This document shows, piece by piece, positions 6,346 through 13,260 of a stretch of DNA of 13,792 bases. The stretch's first letter is position 1, and the number at the start of each line of letters is the position of its first letter. The notes beneath the pieces were generated by a model. The model was not told the DNA's origin. It was given only the letters and a program-made list of their open reading frames with translations, and ran no database searches. The DNA is from Pseudomonadota bacterium (GTDB taxonomy: Bacteria > Pseudomonadota > Gammaproteobacteria > Xanthomonadales > Xanthomonadaceae), in NCBI GenBank assembly GCA_023425225.1, contig JAFADB010000179.1, positions 1-13,792 of the forward strand, given 5' to 3'. Made by a program: the position numbers and the translations under genes.

Positions 6346-7338
6346 ATGTCCTTGCACAAGACCCCCATTGCCGCGGCGCTGCTGGCCGCCGTGCTGTTCC
6401 AACTTCCCTCGGCGCAGGCCCAGTCCCCAGTCCAGCCCCAGGCAGACGTTCCTGGCCACGTGATGCCGCAGCAAGCCGGCGGCTACCGTATGCGCGTGGG
6501 TAACGTGCAGGTGACGGCGCTGACCGACGGCACGGTGCCGGTGGACGTGCGTTCCCTGCTGCGAGGAGCGACGCCGCAGGACATCGACCGCCTGCTGGCG
6601 CGCAACTTCGAGCACAGCCCGATCGAGGTCTCGATCAACGCCTTTCTGATCGAGCTGCCCGGGCACTGGGTGCTGGTCGATACCGGCGTCGGCCAGTTGT
6701 TCGGGCCGGGCAAGGGAGGTCGCTTGCTCGACAGCTTGGCCGCGCAAGGGCTGCATCCGCAGGACGTGACCGACGTACTGCTCACCCACGCCCATTCCGA
6801 CCACTCCGGTGGCCTGGTCAAGGACGGCCAGCGCGTATTCCCCAATGCCGAGGTCTACGTTGGCAAGCCGGACGTGGATTTCTTCTTCGACGAAAGCAAC
6901 CAGAAGAAGACCGGCTACGACCAGCACTACTTTGACATCGCCCAGCTGACCCTCAAACCCTACATGGAGGCCGGCAAGCTCAAGACCTTCACCGGCACCG
7001 AGCAGGTGTTGCCGGGCATTACCGCCACCGTCCATCCCGGGCACACGCCGGGGGCGGCCTTCTACCGGCTGGATAGCGCCGGCGAGAGCATCACCTTCGT
7101 CGGCGACCTTGCGCACGCGGCGGCGGTGCAGTTCCCCGAGCCGGGCGTGACCATCGCCTTCGACGAAGATCAGGCTCGCGCGGCCGAGGTGCGCAAGACG
7201 CAATTTGCCGCCTTCGCCCGCGATCGCACGCTGATCGCCGCGCCGCACCTGCCGTTCCCCGGCATCGGCCATGTGCGCCCCGCCGGTGGCGGTTACGATT
7301 GGGTCCCCGTCACCTACACCAATCGCCAGGAAAAATAG
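6346..7338 (+). CDS. Exported metallo-beta-lactamase-fold hydrolase, methyl parathion hydrolase-like
   Basis: A 330-residue MBL-fold enzyme with an N-terminal Sec signal peptide: short basic start MSLHKT, hydrophobic core AAALLAAVLFQL, then PSAQA as a cleavage site near residue 25. All seven ligands of a binuclear metal centre are visible: H148, H150, D152 and H153 in HAHSDHSGG, H233 in HPGHTPG, D254 in FVGDLAH, and H301 in AAPHLPFPGIGH. Order and spacing follow methyl parathion hydrolase almost exactly, as do the conserved blocks VTALTDGTVPV, VLVDTGVGQLFG, AAVQFPEP and FPGIGHVRPAGGGY. I chose ATG 6346 because it begins a clean signal peptide. Upstream in-frame ATGs (6277, 6313) lie in the presumed promoter. 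The ribosome-binding site is weak (AAGAG at 6331-6335). The enzyme should act in the periplasm; it may hydrolyse organophosphates, lactones or another ester. The LysR gene starts 5 bp downstream. Confidence 0.9.
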   Translation: MSLHKTPIAAALLAAVLFQLPSAQAQSPVQPQADVPGHVMPQQAGGYRMRVGNVQVTALTDGTVPVDVRSLLRGATPQDIDRLLARNFEHSPIEVSINAFLIELPGHWVLVDTGVGQLFGPGKGGRLLDSLAAQGLHPQDVTDVLLTHAHSDHSGGLVKDGQRVFPNAEVYVGKPDVDFFFDESNQKKTGYDQHYFDIAQLTLKPYMEAGKLKTFTGTEQVLPGITATVHPGHTPGAAFYRLDSAGESITFVGDLAHAAAVQFPEPGVTIAFDEDQARAAEVRKTQFAAFARDRTLIAAPHLPFPGIGHVRPAGGGYDWVPVTYTNRQEK

Positions 7339-7343
7339 CCGCG

Positions 7344-8270
7344 ATGGCGCATTTGCCCGCCTTGCCGCCCGGGCTGGACATGGACCTGCTGCTGACCCTG
7401 CAGGCCCTGCTGGCCGAGCGCAACATCACCCATGCCGCGCAGCGTCTGGGCCTGAGCCAGCCGGCGATGTCGGCCCGGCTGGCGCGGCTGCGCAAGGTGT
7501 TTGGCGAGCGCTTGTTCGTGGCTGCGCCCCATGGACGCGGGGTGCTGCCCACGCCGCGGGCGCTGGCACTGCAGCCGGCATTGCGCGAGGTGCTCGATGG
7601 CCTGGCGGCGCTGCTGACGCCTACGAGCTTCGACCCGCGCAGCAGCCAGCGCACGTTCGTGGTGGCACTGCACGAAAATCCGGCATTGATGCTGGGGGCG
7701 GATTTGCTCAACCGCGTGCGCGCACTGGCCCCGCAGGTGCGCATCCGTTTCGTGCTTCCCGATCGGGCGCGCTTGCACGGACAAATGGAGCAAGGCGAGG
7801 TCGATGTGTTCGTTGGCCTGGGCGAGAGCGCCGAACAAGGCTGGGTCGGGCGGCGATTGTTCAGCGATGATTTCCTCACCGCCCAACGCAAAGGGCATCC
7901 GCGTGGCACCGGCAAACTGGGCTTGCCGGCCTTCTGCGCGGCGGCGCACCTGGTGGTGTCTTCCAGCGGCGACCCGTTCGCTGGCTTGGTGGACGCGGCG
8001 CTGGAGCGGCTTGGCCGTCGTCGCCAGGTCGTCATGTCTACCGAGAGCTATGCGCTGGCGCCGGCGCTGGTGGCCAACACCGATCTGCTGTGCACCTTGC
8101 CCAAACGCTTGTTGCAGCGCTTCGACGCCGCTCTGGATCTGTTCGTCCCGCCGTTGAAGTTGCCTGAGGTCACGATCAGCGCGTATTGGCACCCCCGAAC
8201 CCGCGACGATGTCGCCAGCGCATGGTTCCGCGAGCAGGTCTTTCTGGCGGCGGGCCAGCGGAAGCGGTGA
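7344..8270 (+). CDS. LysR-family transcriptional regulator (NodD/NahR-like subgroup), cotranscribed with the MBL hydrolase
   Basis: A 308-residue LysR regulator. The HTH spans about residues 27-50: NITHAAQRLGLSQPAMSARL, then ARLRKVFGERLFV, with GVLPTPRAL after the wing. LSQPAMSxxLxRLR and xxLxPTPRA mark the NodD/NahR/LinR-like subgroup, unlike the CrgA-type LysRs elsewhere in this window. The effector domain runs from about residue 95 to the end. ATG 7344 is chosen because it lies just after the stop of the MBL gene at 7338 and matches the family N-terminus; AGGA at 7328-7331 is a distant ribosome-binding site, so translational coupling is plausible. The frame is open to 7299 without support. 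Being in the same transcript as the hydrolase, it likely autoregulates the pair, probably through the palindrome at 6244-6266. It converges on the esterase gene with a 31-bp gap. Confidence 0.9.
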   Translation: MAHLPALPPGLDMDLLLTLQALLAERNITHAAQRLGLSQPAMSARLARLRKVFGERLFVAAPHGRGVLPTPRALALQPALREVLDGLAALLTPTSFDPRSSQRTFVVALHENPALMLGADLLNRVRALAPQVRIRFVLPDRARLHGQMEQGEVDVFVGLGESAEQGWVGRRLFSDDFLTAQRKGHPRGTGKLGLPAFCAAAHLVVSSSGDPFAGLVDAALERLGRRRQVVMSTESYALAPALVANTDLLCTLPKRLLQRFDAALDLFVPPLKLPEVTISAYWHPRTRDDVASAWFREQVFLAAGQRKR

Positions 8271-8301
8271 TCGGCCACCACGCTCTCGCGGCACGCAATT
8301 G

Positions 8302-9231
8302 TTACCGCGCTTGCGCCTGCAGTGCGTCGTCCAGGAAACGCACCGCATTGCGCAAGGCCTGGTCCGCTTCCGGCAGCAGGCCGGCGAACTGGTGCCAGAC
8401 ATGGAACATGCCGGGCCAGACCTCCAGCGAGGTGCGCACGCGGCTCTCGCCCAGGTGGGCCGCCAAGCGGATGGAGTCGCTGAGCATCACCTCGTTCTCG
8501 CCGATCTGCACCAGCACCGGCGGTAGGCCATGCACCGGTGCGAACACCGGCGAGGCGTCCGGATGCGTCGGCAGTTCGCCGGCGAGGAAAGTGCGCGCCA
8601 GGGTGTTCAGGAAAACCGTGCTGCATAGCGGATCCAGCCCGTCGCGCACGGTGGCCGATGCACCGCTGTGGGTCAGGTTGGCCCAGGGCGAAATCGCCAC
8701 GCCGGCCGCGGGCAGCGGCAGTCCGGCGTCGCGCGCCTTGCGCATCACCGTCACGATCATGGCGCCGCCGGCCGAGTCACCGGAGATTACCAGCGCACGC
8801 GGGTCGATGCCGCTCTCGAGCAAGGCGCGATAGGCGTCGAAGGTGTCGTCTATGGGCGTGGGGAAGGGATGCTCGGGGGCCTGGCGGTAGTCGGGCAGGT
8901 ACACCTCGGCCTGTAGGGCCTGGGCGTAGCGCCCGGCCAGGCCGCGGTAGCCATTGACGCCGCCATGCACATAGCCGCCGCCATGGATGTAGAACAGGGT
9001 GCGCCCGGCCGTCACTTGCTCGGGCACGACGCGCAGGCAAGCCACCCCGCCGAGCGTCACGGTCGAGAAGGAAACGCCTTGCGGCGCGGGAAACAGGCGG
9101 GCCAGGCCATCGTCGTAGGCGGTGCGAGTGGCCGGCCAGTCCAGGTCGCTGCGGCCTTCGAGCTTGTCCACGACCGGCGCGGCCGCGGCCAGCCAGCCAT
9201 CGAAGGCCTGTTGTGCGAGGGGAGGAAGCAT
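8302..9231 (-). CDS. Alpha/beta hydrolase, hormone-sensitive-lipase family esterase
   Basis: A 309-residue esterase of the bacterial HSL (family IV) group. The oxyanion-hole motif HGGGY is at residues 83-87 and the nucleophile elbow GDSAGG at 151-156 with Ser153. DYRQAPEHPFPTPIDD (114-129) is diagnostic of the family. The catalytic histidine is H277 in GMFHVWH. The acidic member falls in GENEVMLSDS, most likely Glu247, where many relatives have Asp. No signal peptide is seen, so it is cytosolic. ATG 9231 is supported by AAGGAA (complement of 9238-9243) with a 6-nt spacer. It is divergent from the LysR gene at 9317 and converges on LysR 7344-8270. Expected activity is hydrolysis of short-chain carboxylic esters or lactone-derived products; the natural substrate is unknown. 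Confidence 0.93.
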   Translation of the reverse strand: MLPPLAQQAFDGWLAAAAPVVDKLEGRSDLDWPATRTAYDDGLARLFPAPQGVSFSTVTLGGVACLRVVPEQVTAGRTLFYIHGGGYVHGGVNGYRGLAGRYAQALQAEVYLPDYRQAPEHPFPTPIDDTFDAYRALLESGIDPRALVISGDSAGGAMIVTVMRKARDAGLPLPAAGVAISPWANLTHSGASATVRDGLDPLCSTVFLNTLARTFLAGELPTHPDASPVFAPVHGLPPVLVQIGENEVMLSDSIRLAAHLGESRVRTSLEVWPGMFHVWHQFAGLLPEADQALRNAVRFLDDALQAQAR

Positions 9232-9316
9232 GGGGGATTCCTTTTGGTGATGAAAAAGATTCAGTCGATATCATAAAATCATGATTGGTTCTTGTGATTC
9301 ACCAGTTGGAGTCCTC
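9232..9316. promoter_or_regulatory. Divergent esterase/LysR promoter region
   Basis: An 85-bp AT-rich gap. A dyad ATCAT/ATGAT with a 6-nt spacer lies at 9270-9285 (T-N12-A geometry). A leftward promoter candidate is ATCACA (complement of 9293-9298), a 17-nt spacer and TATGAT (complement of 9270-9275), so the dyad would cover the esterase -10. TAAAAT at 9274-9279 may serve as the rightward -10. TTGGAG at 9306-9311 is the ribosome-binding site for the LysR start at 9317. Confidence 0.4.
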
Positions 9317-10252
9317 ATGCGCACGTCCTCTCGCCTGCCCCCGGCAGGCTTCGACCTGGGGGCCATCCAGGCCTTCGTCTTGGTGGCCGAAGCAGGCAGC
9401 TTTGCCGCCGGTGCCAAGGCGCTGGGGATGACCCGGTCGGCGGCAAGCAAGGCCGTGGCGCGGCTGGAGTCGCACCTGGGCGTGCGGCTGTTGCACCGCA
9501 CCACCCGCAGCCTGTCGCTGACCGCCGATGGTCACGTCTTCCACGAACGCTGCCTGCGGATCCTTCAGGACCTGGGCGAAGCCGAGGCCAGCGTGCGACA
9601 GGATCGACTGGTGCCCCGAGGCACGCTGCGCCTGACGGTCTCGGAAGCCTATGGCCGTATCGTGATCCTGCCCTTTCTCAAGCAGGTGCTGGAGGCGTGG
9701 CCGCAACTGGCGGTGGAGGTCAATTTCTCTGATCGCCTCGTCGATCTGGTCGAGGAAGGTTTCGACCTGGGCATCCGCCTGGGCGCGCTGCCGGTCGATG
9801 CGCAACTGGTGGCGCGGCCGCTCACCTGGACACGCCCCGGCCTGTATGCGGCGCCGGCTCACTTGCAGGCGCATGGCATGCCGCAAAACGTGGAGGACCT
9901 GGCGCATTGCCAGCGCCTGATCTATGGCTTGCGGCCGGAATCGACGGCCTGGCAACTGCGACGGCACGATACCGCCGGCGACCGCGTGATCGTCATCGAC
10001 GGCCCGGCCCTGCTGCGCTTTGATAGTGGCGAGGCACTGCACCAAGCGGCCCTGGCGGGGATGGGTATCGCCTTCCTGCCGGACTTCCTGGTCGAGACCG
10101 ACCTGCGTGCCGGGCGGCTGGTGCAACTATTTCCCGACGTCGGCGGCGGCGAACTTCCGATCCATCTGGTCTACCCGCACCGCCGGCACTTGGCGGCGCG
10201 GGTGCGGCTGTTCATAGACCGGCTTGCGCAGGCCCTCGGGCAAGATCAGTAA
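9317..10252 (+). CDS. LysR-family transcriptional regulator (CrgA-like)
   Basis: A 311-residue LysR regulator. The HTH lies at about residues 28-50 (AGSFAAGAKALGMTRSAASK, then AVARLESHLGVRLLHRTTR), followed by the helical linker and an effector domain from about residue 100 (GTLRLTVSEAYGRIVILPFL, VDLVEEGFDLGIRLGAL, AALAGMGIAFLPDFLVE). ATG 9317 follows TTGGAG with a 5-nt spacer. The frame is open to 9281, but that extension runs through the dyad and promoter candidates. It is divergent from the HSL esterase (8302-9231) and is the obvious candidate for its regulator. It converges on the SDR at 10336; the 83-bp gap holds only a weak GAGCT/AGCTC hairpin (10267-10282) without a T-tract. The effector is unknown. 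Confidence 0.93.
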   Translation: MRTSSRLPPAGFDLGAIQAFVLVAEAGSFAAGAKALGMTRSAASKAVARLESHLGVRLLHRTTRSLSLTADGHVFHERCLRILQDLGEAEASVRQDRLVPRGTLRLTVSEAYGRIVILPFLKQVLEAWPQLAVEVNFSDRLVDLVEEGFDLGIRLGALPVDAQLVARPLTWTRPGLYAAPAHLQAHGMPQNVEDLAHCQRLIYGLRPESTAWQLRRHDTAGDRVIVIDGPALLRFDSGEALHQAALAGMGIAFLPDFLVETDLRAGRLVQLFPDVGGGELPIHLVYPHRRHLAARVRLFIDRLAQALGQDQ

Positions 10253-10335
10253 TCACGTAGACACCAGAGCTATGTAAAGCTCCCCCAGCTCGGCCCGAAC
10301 TCTCCCCCATCGACGAAGCAGTCTGCGCCCGAGCG

Positions 10336-11127
10336 TCAGCGCAGTCCGGGGATCGCCACCCCGCCATCGACCAGCAGGGTCTGTCCGGTCACGAAGCGCG
10401 CATCGTCCGAGCACAGCCAGACGGCGACATCGCCGACGTCGGCCGGGGCGCCGGCGCGCTTGAGGGCGGCGTGCGCGCTGAAGGCGGCCACCAATGTCTC
10501 GTCGAGATCGGCGTTCATGGGCGTGCGGATCAGGCCCGGCGCGACGTTGTTGATGCGAATGCCAGCCGGCCCCACTTCCAGCGCCAGTGCGCGAATCATC
10601 GCGTCGAGCGCGGCCTTGCTGGCGGCATAAACTGAGGTGCCGACGGAGGCGGCTTCGGCCACGAAGGAGGAGGTGTTGACGATGGCACCTGGCCGGCCGC
10701 CGTCGAGCATCGCTCGAATCTCGGCGCGCAGCAGCAACCAGACGCCGCGCAGATTGATGGCCATTGTGGTGTCGAAGTCCTCGCAGCTCAGTTCCACGAT
10801 CGGCTTGAGCGCACCCAGCACCCCGGCATTGTTGAACGCAAAATCCAGCCGGCCGAATCGTTCAAGCACGCGCCCGATCAGCGCGTCCACTGCCGCCTCG
10901 TCCGAAATATCGGTCGGCACCACGCAAGCCTGCCCGCCGGCCTTCTCGATTTCCTGCGCGACCGACGACAGTGGCTGTTCCCGACGACCGACCAGGACGA
11001 CCGAAGCGCCCTCCTGGGTAAAGCGGAGCGCCGCCGCGCGGCCGATGCCGCTGCCGGCACCGGTGACCAAAGCCACACGGCCGAAAAAGCGCGCCGGGTT
11101 GGGTATGAAGTTCGATTCGCTGGACAT
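10336..11127 (-). CDS. Classical short-chain dehydrogenase/reductase (SDR)
   Basis: A 263-residue classical SDR. Visible motifs are TGAGSGIG (22-29), VGRRE with two arginines after the second strand (suggesting NADPH), TDISD (72-76), NNAG (99-102), the serine strand NTSS (151-154), and YAASK with catalytic Tyr167 and Lys171. The C-terminal RINNVAPGLIRTPM and TGQTLLVDGG are typical of the FabG-like branch. ATG 11127 is supported by GAAAGG (complement of 11136-11141) with an 8-nt spacer; the frame is open to 11199 but that runs through the divergent promoter. It is distinct from the SDR at 5166: different subgroup, different regulator partner. It is divergent from LysR at 11230, which probably controls it. 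It is a cytosolic oxidoreductase of unknown substrate. Confidence 0.93.
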   Translation of the reverse strand: MSSESNFIPNPARFFGRVALVTGAGSGIGRAAALRFTQEGASVVLVGRREQPLSSVAQEIEKAGGQACVVPTDISDEAAVDALIGRVLERFGRLDFAFNNAGVLGALKPIVELSCEDFDTTMAINLRGVWLLLRAEIRAMLDGGRPGAIVNTSSFVAEAASVGTSVYAASKAALDAMIRALALEVGPAGIRINNVAPGLIRTPMNADLDETLVAAFSAHAALKRAGAPADVGDVAVWLCSDDARFVTGQTLLVDGGVAIPGLR

Positions 11128-11229
11128 TGTGAAAACCTTTCTCGACAAACGATGCGCATCATTGTGGATTGATCTGTACAACTTGATAATCGCCAACAAT
11201 TTGCATTGGATGATGAGCTTGGTTGAACA
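11128..11229. promoter_or_regulatory. Divergent SDR/LysR promoter region with overlapping promoters
   Basis: This is a 102-bp gap. The rightward candidate promoter is TTGTGG (11162-11167), a 17-nt spacer and GATAAT (11185-11190). The leftward candidate is TTATCA (complement of 11184-11189), a 17-nt spacer and CACAAT (complement of 11161-11166). The two would occupy the same DNA, each -10 overlaying the other's -35. A symmetric TGTACA at 11175-11180 sits near the centre. A perfect 10-bp palindrome, GATGCGCATC, is at 11151-11160, downstream of the leftward start. Confidence 0.4.
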
Positions 11230-12129
11230 ATGAGCAGCACGGAGTACGCAGAGCTATCGACGTTCATCGTGATCGCTCAGGAGCTGAACTTTCGGCGTGC
11301 GGCGATTCGGCTGGGCGTCTCGCCGTCGGCGATCAGCCATACGCTGCGCGTGCTGGAACGGCGCCTGGGCGTCAAGCTGCTGCACCGCACGACCCGAAGC
11401 GTGGCCCTGACCGAATCCGGCAGGCGGCTGCTGCACCGGATCGAGCCCGCCTTTGCCGAAATTGCAGGCGCCGTCGAAGAAGCCGTGTCCGCCGCGGACC
11501 GGCCGGCCGGAACCCTGCGCTTGAGTGCCCCCAGAACCGCTGCCCACATGGTGCTCACGCCGATGCTTGGCCGCTTTGCCCAGGCGTATCCCGACGTGCA
11601 GCTGGAGATCCTGGTCGATGACCATCTGGTCGACATCGTGGCGGCCGGGTTCGATGCCGGTATCCGGCTGGGCGAACGGGTTCAGCGCGACATGGTCGCC
11701 GTGCGCGTCTCACCCGAGTTGCGTGGTGTGGTCGTCGGCTCGCCCGCTTATTTCGCCGACCATCCCGTGCCCAGCGTGCCCACCGATCTGGAAGCCCATC
11801 GCTGCCTCAACTACCGCCTGCCAACAGGCGGGTCACTGCTGGCATGGGAGTTCGAGCGGGAGGGGGCCAAGCATGCGCTGGTGCCTGCCGGTCCGCTGGT
11901 GAGCAACGACACCGACACCCTGCTGGCAGCGGCCTTGGCGGGCGTCGGCCTGGCCTGCATGACCGAAGCCATCGTGGCACCGCATATCCAAGCGGAACGG
12001 CTGGTGCAGGTGCTGGACGATTGGTGCCAGCCGTTTCCGGGATGGTTCCTGTACTTCCCGCGCAGCCGCCAGATGGCCCCGTCGTTGCGCGCGCTCATCG
12101 ACCATCTCAAGGCGCAGTTGGGTGAATGA
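11230..12129 (+). CDS. LysR-family transcriptional regulator (CrgA-like)
   Basis: A 299-residue LysR regulator. The HTH lies at about residues 20-42 (NFRRAAIRLGVSPSAISHTL), followed by LERRLGVKLLHRTTRSVALT. The effector domain begins near residue 93 (GTLRLSAPRTAAHMVLTPML) and includes LVDIVAAGFDAGIRLGER and the region AALAGVGLACMTEAIV. The ATG at 11230 is the natural family start, although the upstream ribosome-binding site is poor, so translation may be weak. It is divergent from the SDR gene (10336-11127), with overlapping promoter candidates between them, and likely regulates it. It converges on the LysR at 12267 across a 137-bp gap. The effector is unknown. Confidence 0.92.
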   Translation: MSSTEYAELSTFIVIAQELNFRRAAIRLGVSPSAISHTLRVLERRLGVKLLHRTTRSVALTESGRRLLHRIEPAFAEIAGAVEEAVSAADRPAGTLRLSAPRTAAHMVLTPMLGRFAQAYPDVQLEILVDDHLVDIVAAGFDAGIRLGERVQRDMVAVRVSPELRGVVVGSPAYFADHPVPSVPTDLEAHRCLNYRLPTGGSLLAWEFEREGAKHALVPAGPLVSNDTDTLLAAALAGVGLACMTEAIVAPHIQAERLVQVLDDWCQPFPGWFLYFPRSRQMAPSLRALIDHLKAQLGE

Positions 12130-12266
12130 GACGGCGCAGCGTTAAACCGGGCGATGGGATGGGGTTCATGCCTGGTGCCGGGGCGGTCGAGAGTGAAACC
12201 ATCCGGCTTTTCCTGCAGGAGGTGCTGTCGATGCCGGCGAGGTGCAGACAGGTCTGATCCCTTGCG
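12130..12266. other. 137-bp convergent gap between two LysR genes, unexplained
   Basis: Two LysR genes converge here. No hairpin with a T-tract is seen. A 29-codon frame runs on the + strand from ATG 12168 to the stop ending at 12257 and ends in MPARCRQV. The complementary strand is also open across the same bases, so the small frame may be chance. I assign no function. Confidence 0.25.
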
Positions 12267-13160
12267 TCAGTCGATTTGGCCACCCATGCGTTCGCCGACG
12301 AAATCCAGGAAGGCGCGCAGCCGAGCCGGCAGGTAGCGCTGCTGCGGATAGACGGCGAACAGGTCGATCCGCTCGCTGACGGTATCGGCCAGGCATTCCT
12401 GCAGCCTGCCGGCAACCAGATCCTCCTCGATGTCCCATAGCAATTTCAGCGCGACCCCGTGTCCGGCCAGCGCCCAAGCACGGGTGATTTCGCCGCTGTC
12501 GCAGAGCAGGTGATGCGGGACCTGGATCTCGCGCGGGCGGCCGTCCTCAACGAAAGTCCAGCGATCCAGAACTCGATGCCCGCGTACCAGGCAGATGCAG
12601 CGATGCTGCCGCAGGTCGTTGGGCTGCCGCAGCGGCGGTGCATGACGAAGGTAGTCTGGCGACGCAATGATGGCCCGGCGGCTGCGCATCAAGTGCCGGC
12701 TCACCAGACGAGGGCTTTGCGGCGGGTCGATTTGCAAGGCGATGTCGATGTCGTCCTCGATCAGGTCCGGCTTGTCCGACAGACGCAGTTCGACTTCTAG
12801 TTGCGGATGGCGGGCGGCGAATTCGGCGACCAGTGCGGAGATGTGCTGGCGTCCCAGTCCCTGCAGGGTGCCGACGCGCAACCGGCCGCGCACGGTGCCA
12901 CGGGCGCTTGCCTCGGCTTCGGCCTCATCGACCTCGGCCAGGATGCGCAGCGCGCGCTCGTGCAGGCGGCCGCCTTCCTCGGTCAACTGGAAGCGCCGCG
13001 CATGGCGCTCGATCAGGCGCACGCCCAGCCGGGCCTCCATCGCCGCCAGCCGGCGGCTGACCGCCGGCAGGGAACTATCCAGGACTTGCGCGGCGCGGGT
13101 CAGCGAGCCGGCGGCGACCAGTTCGACCAGCAGGCGTAGATCGCTGATGGAATCATTCAT
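12267..13160 (-). CDS. LysR-family transcriptional regulator (CrgA-like) next to an efflux adaptor gene
   Basis: A 297-residue LysR regulator. The HTH is around residues 18-40 (GSLTRAAQVLDSSLPAVSRR), followed by MEARLGVRLIERHARRFQLT, with RHARRF in place of the RTTRS seen in the other CrgA-type regulators here. The effector domain starts near residue 92 (GRLRVGTLQGLGRQHISALV) and includes DLIEDDIDIALQI and LAGHGVALKLLWDIEEDLVA. ATG 13160 is chosen because GGAAG (complement of 13167-13171) precedes it by 6 nt and it fits the family N-terminus; the frame is open to 13262 without support. The ribosome-binding site lies inside a perfect inverted repeat. The gene is divergent from the HlyD/EmrA-type gene at 13261 and is the likely regulator of that efflux system and of itself. 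Confidence 0.93.
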   Translation of the reverse strand: MNDSISDLRLLVELVAAGSLTRAAQVLDSSLPAVSRRLAAMEARLGVRLIERHARRFQLTEEGGRLHERALRILAEVDEAEAEASARGTVRGRLRVGTLQGLGRQHISALVAEFAARHPQLEVELRLSDKPDLIEDDIDIALQIDPPQSPRLVSRHLMRSRRAIIASPDYLRHAPPLRQPNDLRQHRCICLVRGHRVLDRWTFVEDGRPREIQVPHHLLCDSGEITRAWALAGHGVALKLLWDIEEDLVAGRLQECLADTVSERIDLFAVYPQQRYLPARLRAFLDFVGERMGGQID

Positions 13161-13260
13161 GCAAATCTTCCGTTTTTCGGAAGCATAACTCTCCAGAATC
13201 GCGTTTCCACCCGGGCTTGCCCCTGTTTGACTATGCGCCCGCAAAATCATCGTGCAAAGC
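13161..13260. promoter_or_regulatory. Divergent control region with LysR-box hairpin over the LysR ribosome-binding site
   Basis: A perfect inverted repeat CTTCCG-TTTTT-CGGAAG lies at 13167-13183. T13169 and A13181 are in T-N11-A spacing, so it may be an autoregulatory LysR box. On the LysR mRNA the same dyad forms a hairpin whose 3' arm contains the GGAAG ribosome-binding site. The rest of the gap has no gene, and I cannot place a good promoter for the rightward gene in it. Confidence 0.5.

Noticed and set aside
7314..8402. Long minus-strand frame (362 codons) opposite LysR 7344-8270
   Set aside because: It is antisense to an unambiguous LysR gene, with composition typical of spurious high-GC frames.
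10267..10282. Hairpin GAGCT/AGCTC as a terminator
   Set aside because: It has only 5-bp arms and no T-tract, too weak to call.
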